64,000 bases of DNA from Chromobacterium piscinae (GTDB taxonomy: Bacteria > Pseudomonadota > Gammaproteobacteria > Burkholderiales > Chromobacteriaceae). The stretch covers positions 1 through 64,000 of the forward strand of contig NZ_JAJOHV010000017.1 of assembly GCF_021129175.1 (NCBI RefSeq). The letters run 5' to 3'. Made by a program: the position numbers and the translations under genes. The notes below the pieces were generated by a model, which saw nothing but the letters and a program-made list of their open reading frames with translations, searched no databases and was not told the origin of the DNA. Numbering within the stretch: the stretch's first letter is position 1; every line of letters begins with the position of its first letter. This document shows, one piece after another, positions 51,580 to 60,585 of this stretch.

Positions 51580-52887
51580 GTTGTAGGCCAGCACCAGGCC
51601 TATCATCAGCGGCGCCAACCAGCGGCAGGCGACGCGCATCAGCAGCGCCGCCGGCGCGGACAGGCGCAACTGGTCCCGCACCGCCGGCCATGCCACCCGG
51701 CCGGCGAACAAGGCGGTGCCGATGCAGCCCAGCGGCAACAACACGTTGGACGCGGCGTAGTCCATCAGCTCGAAGGCGTTGCGGCCGAACAGCTTGTAGT
51801 CGGCCAGCGGGCCGAAGGACAATGCCGCCGGCACGCCGGCCAGGAAGGCCAGCGCGGTCACCGCCAGCGTGGCCTTGCGCCGGCCGACGCCGAATTCGTC
51901 TATCGGCAGGATAGCCACCACCTCCAGCAGCGACACCGCCGAAGTCAGCGCCGCCATCAGCAGCAACGCGAAGAACGCCGTCGCGAACAGCTGGCCGTAG
52001 GGCAAATGGTTGAACACCACCGGCATCACCATATAGGTCAGCCCCGGGCCAGCCTGCGGATTCAGGCCGAAGGCGTAGATGGCGGGGAAGATCATCAGGC
52101 CGGCCAGCACTGAGGTCAGCGCAGTCAGCCCGGTCACCCACAGCGCCGAATTGCCGAGCCGGGTGTCCGGCCCCAGGTAGGAGCCGTAGGCCAGCATGCA
52201 GCCGGCCCCGACCGACAGCGAGAAGCAGGCCAGGCCCAGCGCCTCCACCAGCATGTCCGGCGTCAGCCGGGCGAAATCGGGACGGAACAGCGCCTCCACC
52301 CCGGCCATCGCGCCGGGCAAGGTCAAGGCGCGCACGATCAGCGCCAGCATCAGCAGAAACAGCAGCGGCATCAACAGCTTGCCGACGCGCTCGATGCCCT
52401 TCTGCACGCCACCCGCCACCACCAGCAGCGTCAGGCCGGCGAACAGCGCGTGGGTCAGCAGCGCCTCGGCCGGATCGCCGACGTACTGGCCAAACAGCGC
52501 GCCCAGCGCATTGACGTCGTCGCTCATCACCCGGCCGTCCAGCGCGCGCAGCAGGTAGCCCAGCGTCCAGCCGCCGACCACGCTGTAGAAGGAAAACACC
52601 AGGAAGCAGCACAGCACGCCGCCGTAGCCCAGCAGCTTCCAGCGCGGCGAGCCCAGTTTGGAGAACGCGCCGACCGCGCCGCAGCCGGCCGCGCGGCCCA
52701 AGGCCAGCTCGGCCTGCAGCAAAGCCAGTCCCAGGGTAAAGGTGAAAGCCAGATAGACCAGCAGAAAAACGCCGCCGCCGTTCATCGCGGTGACGTAGGG
52801 GAATTTCCAGATGGAACCGAGGCCCACCGTGGCGCCGGCCGAAGCCAGAATGAAACCGAGGCGGGAACCCCATTGCGTGCGTGGCAT
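51574..52887 (-). CDS. Sodium-dependent symporter, SNF (neurotransmitter transporter) family
   Basis: 437 residues, about 11 helices, LeuT-like fold. The sodium/substrate-site helix 1 reads GFILASAGATVGLGSIWKFP, followed by GGGVFLLVYLAFTFTLGLAL. Bacterial members import amino acids such as tryptophan, leucine or methionine. The ATG at 52887 has AGGAG five bases upstream; the open frame further upstream is not family-like. Its stop overlaps the azlD stop. Confidence 0.9.
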   Translation of the reverse strand: MPRTQWGSRLGFILASAGATVGLGSIWKFPYVTAMNGGGVFLLVYLAFTFTLGLALLQAELALGRAAGCGAVGAFSKLGSPRWKLLGYGGVLCCFLVFSFYSVVGGWTLGYLLRALDGRVMSDDVNALGALFGQYVGDPAEALLTHALFAGLTLLVVAGGVQKGIERVGKLLMPLLFLLMLALIVRALTLPGAMAGVEALFRPDFARLTPDMLVEALGLACFSLSVGAGCMLAYGSYLGPDTRLGNSALWVTGLTALTSVLAGLMIFPAIYAFGLNPQAGPGLTYMVMPVVFNHLPYGQLFATAFFALLLMAALTSAVSLLEVVAILPIDEFGVGRRKATLAVTALAFLAGVPAALSFGPLADYKLFGRNAFELMDYAASNVLLPLGCIGTALFAGRVAWPAVRDQLRLSAPAALLMRVACRWLAPLMIGLVLAYNL

Positions 52888-52941
52888 GACAACTCCTGAG
52901 TCAAAACTGTTTGCCGCCGCACGGGATGAAAAGCTGGATAC

Positions 52942-52966
52942 AACAAGGCCGCCCATGACGGCGGCC
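52942..52966 (-). terminator. Terminator-like hairpin downstream of amino-acid permease 1
   Basis: GGCCGCC (52947-52953) pairs with GGCGGCC (52960-52966); on the minus strand TTGTTGT follows. It lies 140 bp beyond the permease stop, between it and the symporter start, so it insulates the two genes. Confidence 0.55.
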
Positions 52967-53106
52967 CGGAAAGCGGATGTGAACACTCCTGGCGCGCCGG
53001 CTTAGCCGCGCCACCACCAATTTTGGGTCTGGAGTGAAATAATCTGCTTCATCATGGTTCAAGCATGCCGGTTAACGCCCGCAGGCGTCAAGCCCGGCGT
53101 GCGCGC

Positions 53107-54483
53107 TCAAGCATTCTCCGCCGCCAGCTCGCCCTCGGCGCGCGGCGTACCGCGCAGCCGGAAACCCAGCCACAACAGGCCAAGCCACAACGGCAACACG
53201 TACACCGACACCGCGATGCCGGGCGTGAACAACATCACGCCGAGTATCGCCGCCATGAAGGCCAGGCACAGCCAATTGGCGAACGGATGCCACAGCGCCG
53301 GAAACAGCGAGCGGCGGCCGGCGCGGGCGCGGCGGAACTTCAGGTGGGTCAGGCTGATCAGCACCCAGTTGATCACCAGCGCCGTCACCACCAGCGACAT
53401 CAATAGCGCCAGCGCGCCGCTGGGCAGCAGATAGTTGACGATCACGCCCACGAAGGTGGCCAGCGCCGAGGCCAGGGTGGCGTTCACCGGCACCCCGCGC
53501 TTGTCCACCTTGCCCAGGCCGCGCGGCGCGTTGCCCTGCTCCGCCATGCTGAACAGCATGCGGCTGGTGGCGTAAACGCCGCCGTTGTACACCGACAGCG
53601 CCGCCGTCAGCACCACGAAGTTCAGCGCGTGCGCGGCGAAGCCAACGCCGATCTGGTCGAAGATCATCACGAAGGGGCTGCCGCCGGCGGCCACCTTGCT
53701 CCACGGGTACAGCGACAACAGCACCGCCAACGAACCGATGTAGAAGATCAGCACGCGGTAGATCACCTGGTTAACCGCCCGAGGAATGGTTTTCTGCGGA
53801 TCGCGGGTCTCCGCGGCGGCCATGCCGATCAGCTCCAGGCCGCCAAAGGAGAACATGATCACCGCCATCGACATGAACAATCCGCCGAAGCCGTGCGGAA
53901 AGAAACCGCCGTCGTTCCACAGATTGCCGACCGAGGCCTGCGGCCCGCCGGTGCCGGACAACAGCAGGTAGCCGCCGAACACGATCATTGAAATCACCGC
54001 GCCCACCTTGATCAGCGCGAACCAGAACTCGGTCTCGCCATAGTATTTGACGCTGGCGAGGTTAACCCCGGTGATCGCCGCGAAGCAGACCAGCGCGGTC
54101 AGCCAGGTCGGCATTTCCGGCCACCAGTAGCGGACGTATTCGCCGGCGGCGGTCAGTTCCCCCATGCCGGCCAGCACATACAGCGCCCAATAGTTCCAGC
54201 CGGCCAGGAAGGCCGGGAACCTGCCCCAGTAGCGGCCGGCGAAATGGCTGAGCGAGCCGGCCACCGGCTCTTCGGTCAGCATTTCGCCAAGCTGGCGCAT
54301 GATCAGGAATATGACGAAGCCAGCGACCGCGTAACCGAGAATCATCGAGGGCCCGGCTGACTTCAGCACGCTGGCCGAGCCGAGGAACAGGCCGGTGCCA
54401 ATGGCGCCGCCCAATGCGATCAACTGAATATGCCGGTTTTTCAGCTCGCGCTTCAAACCGCCGGAAGTCGAGGGAACGCTCAC
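53107..54483 (-). CDS. AroP/PheP-type amino-acid permease (paralog 1)
   Basis: 458 residues of the amino acid transporter (AAT) family, 12 predicted helices. LKNRHIQLIALGGAIGTGLF, IMRQLGEM, the KYYGETEFWFALIKV segment and IMFSFGGLELIGMAAAET closely follow E. coli PheP and AroP, so aromatic amino acids are the best guess, though alanine or GABA permeases of the same family are not excluded. Starts at GTG with GGAGG upstream. Very similar to the adjacent permease. Confidence 0.85.
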   Translation of the reverse strand: MSVPSTSGGLKRELKNRHIQLIALGGAIGTGLFLGSASVLKSAGPSMILGYAVAGFVIFLIMRQLGEMLTEEPVAGSLSHFAGRYWGRFPAFLAGWNYWALYVLAGMGELTAAGEYVRYWWPEMPTWLTALVCFAAITGVNLASVKYYGETEFWFALIKVGAVISMIVFGGYLLLSGTGGPQASVGNLWNDGGFFPHGFGGLFMSMAVIMFSFGGLELIGMAAAETRDPQKTIPRAVNQVIYRVLIFYIGSLAVLLSLYPWSKVAAGGSPFVMIFDQIGVGFAAHALNFVVLTAALSVYNGGVYATSRMLFSMAEQGNAPRGLGKVDKRGVPVNATLASALATFVGVIVNYLLPSGALALLMSLVVTALVINWVLISLTHLKFRRARAGRRSLFPALWHPFANWLCLAFMAAILGVMLFTPGIAVSVYVLPLWLGLLWLGFRLRGTPRAEGELAAENA

Positions 54484-54750
54484 CTTGGCGCCTCCATATA
54501 TGGGTGAATTGGAACGGCGCTGGAAACAGGGAGCTTATCGGGGAATCACCCAAAATCAGACAAAATGTCCAATAAAAACCAACCGCACAACTCGTTGAAA
54601 AACGTACCAATCAGTACAAGTCAAATAAAGACTAAAGCAATCAGGGGAATTCGTCAAAGGATGCGGGCTAGGCTCGCCTGGAGCCGCCATCTCTCAAAGA
54701 GCAATTATCGGACAAATAGTCCAATTTTTGATAACCATGCCTCCAATGAC
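54484..54750. promoter_or_regulatory. Regulatory gap upstream of permease 1 with duplicated palindromic motif
   Basis: ATCAGACAAAATGTCCAA (54555-54572) and ATCGGACAAATAGTCCAA (54707-54724) match at 15 of 18 positions in the same orientation, 152 bp apart. Each is an imperfect palindrome of the form TTGGAC-N5-GTCYGA (minus strand). A GTAC-N6-GTAC palindrome (54604-54617) lies between them next to a TTGACT box (54624-54619), a possible -35 with a weak -10. This layout looks like paired operators for a looping or cooperative regulator of the permease. Confidence 0.5.
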
Positions 54751-54752
54751 AA

Positions 54753-54772
54753 GGCCGCCCCAAGAGGCGGCC
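54753..54772 (-). terminator. Terminator-like hairpin downstream of permease 2
   Basis: GGCCGCC (54753-54759) and GGCGGCC (54766-54772), 39 bp after the stop of permease 2, followed on the minus strand by TTGTCATT. Same stem sequence as the hairpin downstream of permease 1. Confidence 0.55.
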
Positions 54773-54811
54773 TGGCATCGCGAAGCCGGCCCAACAGGCC
54801 GGCGCCGCAGT

Positions 54812-56182
54812 TTACGGCAGCTGGCGCGCCAGTTCGGCGTCCGGCCGCTTCGCGCGCTTCATGCGGAAGCCCGCCCACAGCAGGCCCAGCCACACCGGCA
54901 GCACGTAAACCGACACCGCCATGCCCGGCGTGAACAGCAGGATGCCCAGGATCATCACCATGAAGGCCAGGCAGATCCAATTGGACAGCGGGAACCAGAA
55001 CGACGGGAACACCAGCTTCTGGCCGCTCTTGACGCGGCGGAACTTCAGGTGGGTCAGGCTGATCATCGCCCAGTTGGTGACCAGCGCGGCCACCACCAGC
55101 GACATCAGCAGGCCCAACGCCTCGCCCGGCAGCAGGTAGTTCAGGATCACGCAGGCGAAAGTGGCGACCGCGGAGAACAGCGTGGCGTAAACCGGCACGC
55201 CGCGCGTGTCCAGCTTGCCCAGCGCGCGCGGGGCGTTGCCCTGCCGGGCCAGGCCGAACAGCATGCGGCTGGTGGCGTAGACACAGCTGTTGTACACCGA
55301 CAGCGCCGCGGTCAGCACCACGAAGTTCAGCGCGTGCGCGGTGAAGCCGGCGCCGATCTGCTCGAAAATCATCACGAAGGGGCTGCCGCCGGCGGCCACC
55401 TTGCTCCACGGGTACAGCGACAGCAGCACCGCCAGCGAGCCGATGTAGAAGATCAGGATGCGGTAGATCACCTGGTTGACGGCCTTGGGGATGGTCTTTT
55501 GCGGATCGGACGCCTCGGCCGCGGTCATGCCTATCAGCTCCAGGCCGCCGAAAGAGAACATGATCACCGCCATCATCATGAACAGGCCGCCGAAGCCGTG
55601 CGGGAAGAAGCCGCCGTCGTTCCACAGATTGCTGACCGAAGCCTGCGGGCCGCCGGTGCCGGACAGCAGCAGGTAGCCGCCGAAGACGATCATGCCGATC
55701 ACCGCCGCCACCTTGATCAGCGCGAACCAGAACTCGGTCTCGCCGTAGGATTTGACGTTGGCGAGGTTGATGCCGTTGATGCAGACGAAGCACACCAGCG
55801 CGGTCAGCCAGGCCGGAACGTGCGGCCACCAGTACTGGACGTAAGCGCCGACCGCGGTCAGCTCGGCCATGCTCACCAGCACGTACAGCACCCAGTAGTT
55901 CCAGCCGGACAGGAAGCCGGGGAAGCTGCCCCAGTAGCGGTAGGCGAAGTGGCTGAACGAGCCGGCCACCGGCTCCTCGGCCACCATCTCGCCCAATTGG
56001 CGCATGATCATGAAGGCGATGAAGCCGGCGATGGCGTAGCCGAGGATCATCGACGGGCCGGCCGACTTCAATACGCTGGCCGAGCCGAGGAACAGGCCGG
56101 TGCCGACGGCGCCGCCCAGCGCGATCAGCTGGATATGGCGGTTTTTCAGCTGTCGCTGCAAACCGGTGTGGGCTTCGCTCAC
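54812..56182 (-). CDS. AroP/PheP-type amino-acid permease (paralog 2)
   Basis: 456 residues, AAT family, 12 predicted helices, with the same landmark blocks as its neighbour (GGAVGTGLFLGSA, VKSYGETEFWFALIKVAAVI, IMFSFGGLELIGMTAAEA). Start is GTG at 56182, with AAGGAG eight bases upstream; the upstream open frame is not homologous. The two permeases share long identical DNA stretches, so they arose by tandem duplication or are kept alike by gene conversion. Substrate likely aromatic amino acids, unproven. Confidence 0.85.
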   Translation of the reverse strand: MSEAHTGLQRQLKNRHIQLIALGGAVGTGLFLGSASVLKSAGPSMILGYAIAGFIAFMIMRQLGEMVAEEPVAGSFSHFAYRYWGSFPGFLSGWNYWVLYVLVSMAELTAVGAYVQYWWPHVPAWLTALVCFVCINGINLANVKSYGETEFWFALIKVAAVIGMIVFGGYLLLSGTGGPQASVSNLWNDGGFFPHGFGGLFMMMAVIMFSFGGLELIGMTAAEASDPQKTIPKAVNQVIYRILIFYIGSLAVLLSLYPWSKVAAGGSPFVMIFEQIGAGFTAHALNFVVLTAALSVYNSCVYATSRMLFGLARQGNAPRALGKLDTRGVPVYATLFSAVATFACVILNYLLPGEALGLLMSLVVAALVTNWAMISLTHLKFRRVKSGQKLVFPSFWFPLSNWICLAFMVMILGILLFTPGMAVSVYVLPVWLGLLWAGFRMKRAKRPDAELARQLP

Positions 56183-56531
56183 TATGAATTCTCCTTGAGG
56201 TGCGGGCGCCAAACGCGCGCCCGGACGGGTGCGCGACCATCTAAACATCAGCACGACATTGCCGTCAAACCATTGGATACAATATAAATGCCCAAAATAT
56301 GCACAATGATTGAATTTTAAAAATAAAATTCCCCGATTTCTGCAACTTCAAACCATAAATTGCTCAATCAGACCTATCTAGCTGCGAATTTTCCGCATCC
56401 GCCGCCCCATCTCCGGCACGAACGTTCCGTTACCTGCAGTGACAAATGCCACACACAGCTCTTGCAACTGTTTGTCGATAATCCCAGTCGAAGGCATTGA
56501 GTGACCCGTGCGTCACATCAGGGAGAGAACA
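56183..56531. promoter_or_regulatory. AT-rich divergent region between permease 2 and glycine-zipper gene
   Basis: 349 bp without a gene, with an AT-rich core at about 56275-56400. For the permease, TTGTGC (56306-56301) and TATTGT (56284-56279) on the minus strand with a 16-bp spacer form a possible promoter. No confident promoter was found for the plus-strand gene. No large repeats seen. Confidence 0.4.
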
Positions 56532-57233
56532 ATGAAGCAATCCGTATTGATCGCCAGCGTGCTCGGCGGCGGCATCGCGCTCGGCGCGGTGGGCGTGGCC
56601 GGCATCCAGGCCATGAAGTCGTCGAAACCGGAAACCGCCATCGTCGCCAGCGCCCCGCTGGCCCAGGCCTCGGCTCCGGCCATCCAGGCGCTGGCGCCCA
56701 GCGCGGCCTCGTCCACCCTCGCGCAGCCGGCTCCGCAGGCCTCCACCCCGGTGGCGGCCGCCGCGCCGCAGCCCAAACCGGCGCCTAAGCCGGTCCACGC
56801 GACCCACGCCAAGATCCTGGGCGTGACGCCTATCCGCGAAGCGGGCACCGAACCCAAACAGGTCTGCCACCAAGAGCAAGTGGTGCACCAAGCTCCGGTG
56901 CAGGATGAAAACCGCATCGCCGGCTCGGTGCTCGGCGGCGTGGTCGGCGGCCTGCTGGGCAACCAGGTAGGCGGCGGCAACGGCAAGAAGGCGGCCACCG
57001 TGATCGGCGCGCTGGCCGGCGGCTACGCCGGCAACCGGGTGCAGGAAGGCATGCAGCAACGCGACCAAGTGACCGGCACCCGCACCATCTGCAACACTGA
57101 AGAAACAAAGACCGAGAAGATCGTCGGCTACAACGTGCGCTACTCGCTGGACGGCAAAACCGGCACAGTGCGCATGGACGAGAAGCCGAAGGGCAAGACC
57201 CTGCCGGCCAAGGACGGCAAGCTGCTGATCTGA
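56532..57233 (+). CDS. Glycine-zipper 2TM domain membrane protein
   Basis: 233 residues. An N-terminal hydrophobic segment (VLIASVLGGGIALGAVGVAG) anchors it, followed by an Ala/Pro-rich linker (residues ~45-95). The core is the glycine-zipper GSVLGGVVGGLLGNQVGGGN with GALAGGYAGNRVQEGM, typical of SlyB/YcfJ-like envelope proteins. Two cysteines flank the zipper (KQVCHQE and TICNTEE). It probably acts in the envelope; function unknown. The ATG at 56532 has GGGAGAG upstream. Confidence 0.8.
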   Translation: MKQSVLIASVLGGGIALGAVGVAGIQAMKSSKPETAIVASAPLAQASAPAIQALAPSAASSTLAQPAPQASTPVAAAAPQPKPAPKPVHATHAKILGVTPIREAGTEPKQVCHQEQVVHQAPVQDENRIAGSVLGGVVGGLLGNQVGGGNGKKAATVIGALAGGYAGNRVQEGMQQRDQVTGTRTICNTEETKTEKIVGYNVRYSLDGKTGTVRMDEKPKGKTLPAKDGKLLI

Positions 57234-57261
57234 TCCGGACGGATCGGCCGCAACCAAAGAC

Positions 57262-57289
57262 AAGGCCCGGCATCGCCGGGCCTTTTTCC
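57262..57289. terminator. Strong terminator after glycine-zipper gene
   Basis: AAGGCCCGGC, ATC loop, GCCGGGCCTT followed by TTT. It has T-rich ends on both strands, so it may serve the convergent gene that ends at 57300 too. Confidence 0.88.
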
Positions 57290-57299
57290 ATTCCAAACC

Positions 57300-58184
57300 T
57301 CAGGCCGCGGCCCGCCTCGCCTCCCCGGCGCGCTGTCGTTCCGCCACCTTCTCCGCCGCCTCCGGCGGGCCGAACAGCAACACCAGCCGGTCGCGCCAGC
57401 CATCAGCGCGCCAGGCCTCGGCCAGCATGTCGCGCCATTCCACCAGGCTGACCCACAAGGGATTGAAGCTGTTCACCGGCTTCACCGTGCCGTAGTCGCA
57501 CGGGTCGCTGTCCAGCTCCTCGGCATAGGTGCCGAACATCCGGTCCCAGACCACCAGCACACCGGCGTAATTGTGGTCGATGTAGCGGGGATTCTTGGCG
57601 TGGTGGCCGCGGTGTATCGACGGCGTGTTGAACACGTACTCCAGCCAGCCCAGCTTGGGCGTGGCCTGGGTGTGGACGAAGAACTGGAAGGCCAGGTTGA
57701 GCAGCACCACCGCCACCACCTGCTCGGGCGGGAAGCCAACCCAGGCCAGCGGCAGCCAGAACGCCCACATGCCGGCCAGCGGATACATCAGGCTCTGGCG
57801 GAAGGCGGTGGTGAAATTCATCCGCGTCGAACTGTGGTGGACGCTATGCGCCGCCCACAGCCAGCGCACCCGGTGGCTGACGCGGTGGAACCAGTAATAG
57901 AGGAAGTCCTGGCCGAGGAAGAGCAGGAAGAAACTCAGCCAGCCATCGGAAAAATCTAACAGCCGGTGGTGCTGGTAGATCCAGCCGTACAGCGGCAGCA
58001 CCAATACCCAGGCCAACTTGTCCGCGCCCTGGTGCAGCAAGCCCAGCGCCGCGCTGCACAGCGAATCGCGCCAGTTGTACAAGCCAAGCCGGCCCTGGCG
58101 CCGGAACAGCCACAACTCCCACGCGACGAACAGCAGAAAAACCGGCGCCAGCGCCAAGAGAATCAGTTCAACCGGGAATTTCAT
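57300..58184 (-). CDS. Fatty acid hydroxylase/sterol desaturase family membrane protein
   Basis: 294 residues with about four membrane helices and the di-iron histidine clusters of the family: HRVSH, HSVHHSS and HRGHH. The reaction is oxygen-dependent hydroxylation or desaturation of a lipid; the substrate is unknown. ATG at 58184 chosen over a GTG at 58208. It is convergent with the glycine-zipper gene. Confidence 0.87.
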   Translation of the reverse strand: MKFPVELILLALAPVFLLFVAWELWLFRRQGRLGLYNWRDSLCSAALGLLHQGADKLAWVLVLPLYGWIYQHHRLLDFSDGWLSFFLLFLGQDFLYYWFHRVSHRVRWLWAAHSVHHSSTRMNFTTAFRQSLMYPLAGMWAFWLPLAWVGFPPEQVVAVVLLNLAFQFFVHTQATPKLGWLEYVFNTPSIHRGHHAKNPRYIDHNYAGVLVVWDRMFGTYAEELDSDPCDYGTVKPVNSFNPLWVSLVEWRDMLAEAWRADGWRDRLVLLFGPPEAAEKVAERQRAGEARRAAA

Positions 58185-58303
58185 CGCACCCCACCATAGA
58201 GCAAACACTTGATTGGAGTTTAAGCTCTATGCATGGAGGGCTGTCAATCGCCGCCATCCGGCCGGCGCGCTTTCCCGGCGCGCTGTGGCGGGAAAGCCAT
58301 ATC

Positions 58304-58337
58304 AAAAGCGGCTATCCCGAATCATCGAGATAGCCGC
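58304..58337 (-). terminator. Terminator after GST gene
   Basis: GCGGCTATC (58308-58316) pairs with GATAGCCGC (58329-58337) in a 9-bp stem; on the minus strand TTTTGAT follows. It starts 13 bp after the GST stop. Confidence 0.82.
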
Positions 58338-58350
58338 CAGGCCGCCGTAT

Positions 58351-59001
58351 TCAGTCGCGACGGGCCATCAGCGCGGCCAGAGACGCGTCGCGCTCGCTCC
58401 ACACCCGCGCCACGCTGGGGCGCTCGCCCAGGCGGCGCAAGTAGTCGCTACAGCCTTCCAGCCGCTGCGTCATGTCCTCGCCGAGAAAGGTCTGGCTCAG
58501 GCGCGCCACCACCGGCAGGATGCCGGCGGCGCTGAGGTCGGCGAAGCTGAAATCCTCGCCGGCGAGCCAAGGACGGCACTGCGCCAGCTTGGCCACCGCG
58601 CCGATGCCGCGCGCCAGCGCCTGGCGGATCTCCTCGCACTTCTCCGGCTCCGGCCGGGTGCCTTTCAGCATGTGGCGGATCAGCGGGCTGGCCGGCAGCA
58701 TCACGTACAACTCCAGCATCGCGGTCAGCTCGCGCGCTAGCGCCCGGCTGTTGGGCGTCGGCGGCAGCAGCGAGGCGGTGGGGTAAGCGTCCTCCAGCCA
58801 CTCCAGGATCACCGTGGACTCGGCCAGCGGATGGCCATTGATCTCGACGAAGGGAATCTTGCCCATCGGGCTCTTTTCCAGCAGCTCGTCCTCTTGCGAA
58901 GGCGTCGTCACCACTTCCTGGAAATTGACCCCCTTCTCCAGCAAGGCGATCTTCACCTTGTTGTAGTAGGGCGACAGCGGGATACCGTGCAGTTTGATCA
59001 T
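58351..59001 (-). CDS. Glutathione S-transferase family protein
   Basis: 216 residues. N-terminal thioredoxin-like domain MIKLHGIPLSPYYNKVKIAL with the SPYYNK active-site region, the GKIPFVEINGHPLAES glutathione-binding cis-proline block, and an alpha-helical C-terminal domain ending near DASLAALMARRD. The class is not decidable; some relatives are annotated as maleylacetoacetate isomerase. Located 83 bp after the patatin gene on the same strand. Confidence 0.87.
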   Translation of the reverse strand: MIKLHGIPLSPYYNKVKIALLEKGVNFQEVVTTPSQEDELLEKSPMGKIPFVEINGHPLAESTVILEWLEDAYPTASLLPPTPNSRALARELTAMLELYVMLPASPLIRHMLKGTRPEPEKCEEIRQALARGIGAVAKLAQCRPWLAGEDFSFADLSAAGILPVVARLSQTFLGEDMTQRLEGCSDYLRRLGERPSVARVWSERDASLAALMARRD

Positions 59002-59084
59002 GCCGACTCCAATAGCGATGGGTTCGTAAGCGCCGATGCGGGGCGAGGCATCGGCGCGCGGCCTACATCATCCAGCCTATTCCC

Positions 59085-59984
59085 TTATTTAGCCAGCGCC
59101 AGGCTCTTTTGCTGCAGCAATTGGCGGATCTGCGGCAGCATCTGCTGCGCCGCCTTCTCGCCTTCCAGAATGGCCTGGTTGCGGGCCTCGAACTCGGCCG
59201 AGCCGATATTCAGCACATTCGGGTGGATCACCACGTCGGCCTGCTTCAATTCCTGCGCCAGCGCCGAGCCGTTCATGATGCTCAGGCTCTGGTCCAGCAT
59301 CGACAGGAAGCCGGTGGCGCGGCCGGCCTTGGGGCGGCCGGTGATGTCGACGGCGATGACGAACTGCGCGCCCATTTCGCGCGCGGCGCTGACCGGCACC
59401 GGGCTGACCAGGCCGCCGTCGACATAGCTCTTGCCGCCTATCTTCACCGGCAGGAACACGTTGGGAATGCTGGCCGAGGCGCGCACCGCCTGGCCGGTGT
59501 TGCCGGTGCGGAACACTACCCGGCGGCCGGAATCCAGCTCGGTGGCCACTGCGGCAAACGGTTTGCCCAGTTTTTCCAGCGGACGATTGCCCACCTGGGC
59601 ATTGATCCAATTCTGCAGCTTCTCGCCCTTGATCACGCCCTTGGTGGACAGCGTCCAATCGGTGAGGTCGGCCTGGTCGAGCGCGATCGCGCGCTGCTGC
59701 AGCTGCATGCCGGTCAGGCCGGATGCGTACAGGCTGCCCACCACGCTGCCGGCGCTGGTGCCGACGATGATGTCGGGCGTGATGCCGGCGCCTTCCAGCA
59801 CCTTGATCACGCCGATGTGGGCGAAGCCCTTCACCGCGCCGCCGCCGAGCGCCAGCGCGATTTTCGGTTTGGCCAGCGGCTTGGCGGCCTGGCCGCTGTC
59901 CGGCGGCGTGGCGGTCATGCAGGCGGACAACAGGGAGGCGATCCCGGCCAGCAGCGCGGGACGTAAAATGCTCTTGCTAATCAT
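59085..59984 (-). CDS. Patatin-like phospholipase, probable lipoprotein
   Basis: 299 residues with a lipoprotein signal: LLSAC places the acylated cysteine at residue 22. The oxyanion hole is GGGAVKGFAHIG; the nucleophile is GTSAGS; the second dyad residue is the aspartate of DGGLVSPVPV. It should hydrolyse lipids at the membrane face (RssA-like). The ATG overlaps the stop of the preceding GNAT gene by 4 bp, so they are coupled. Confidence 0.87.
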   Translation of the reverse strand: MISKSILRPALLAGIASLLSACMTATPPDSGQAAKPLAKPKIALALGGGAVKGFAHIGVIKVLEGAGITPDIIVGTSAGSVVGSLYASGLTGMQLQQRAIALDQADLTDWTLSTKGVIKGEKLQNWINAQVGNRPLEKLGKPFAAVATELDSGRRVVFRTGNTGQAVRASASIPNVFLPVKIGGKSYVDGGLVSPVPVSAAREMGAQFVIAVDITGRPKAGRATGFLSMLDQSLSIMNGSALAQELKQADVVIHPNVLNIGSAEFEARNQAILEGEKAAQQMLPQIRQLLQQKSLALAK

Positions 59985-60547
59985 GATTGCATCGGTCTTT
60001 CAGACATCGGCGGCCTTCGGGCCGCCCCAACGGGCGCGGGATCCAGCATCACGTAATTCAGATGCCGCGCGCCCTCCAATTCGAAATGAGTTTCGCCGTG
60101 GATGCCCATGCCCAGCCGGCGGTAGAAGGCGATGGCGCGGGCGTTGCCGTGCCATACGCTCAGCCACAGACGCGGCTGGCCGGGCTGCGCTGCAGCCCAT
60201 TGCCGCGCAGCCGCCATCAGCCGCCGGCCCAGGCCCTGGCCGGTGTGGCTCTCCACCAGATAGAGTCGCTCCATCTCCTGGGATGGGGCATCGCAGCCGG
60301 CGCAAGCTTCGTCCAATTTCAGTTGCGCGTAGCCCAGCAGGTGGCTGTTTTTCTCCATCACCAGCAGATGGCGCGCCGGATCGGCGATCAAGGCCGCCAT
60401 CTTTTCCGGCGTGAATTCCGTCAGCACATAGTCGGCCAACGCCTGGCGGATGCCGTCGATGGCATAGGTGCTCAGCCACACCTGGATCGACAGCGCGGCG
60501 AGGGAAACCGCGTCGCCCGGACGCGCGGGACGGATTTCCAATTCCAT
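59981..60547 (-). CDS. GNAT-family N-acetyltransferase
   Basis: 188 residues. The acetyl-CoA loop is TGQGLGRRLM after the ERLYLVESH strand, and NARAIAFYRRLGMGIHGE is the C-terminal motif. It lies 38 bp after bioC and overlaps the patatin gene, so it probably belongs to a bioH-bioC-GNAT-patatin unit. Substrate unknown. Confidence 0.85.
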   Translation of the reverse strand: MELEIRPARPGDAVSLAALSIQVWLSTYAIDGIRQALADYVLTEFTPEKMAALIADPARHLLVMEKNSHLLGYAQLKLDEACAGCDAPSQEMERLYLVESHTGQGLGRRLMAAARQWAAAQPGQPRLWLSVWHGNARAIAFYRRLGMGIHGETHFELEGARHLNYVMLDPAPVGAARRPPMSERPMQS

Positions 60548-60585
60548 GGCTAACTTTCTTTAAGCTGCGCGGCGGTGATCCACCG

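Noticed and set aside
52932-56283. Shared TGGATACAA near 52936 and 56275, upstream of the symporter and permease 2
   Set aside because: A 9-base match between two AT-richer gaps is too short to claim a common operator.
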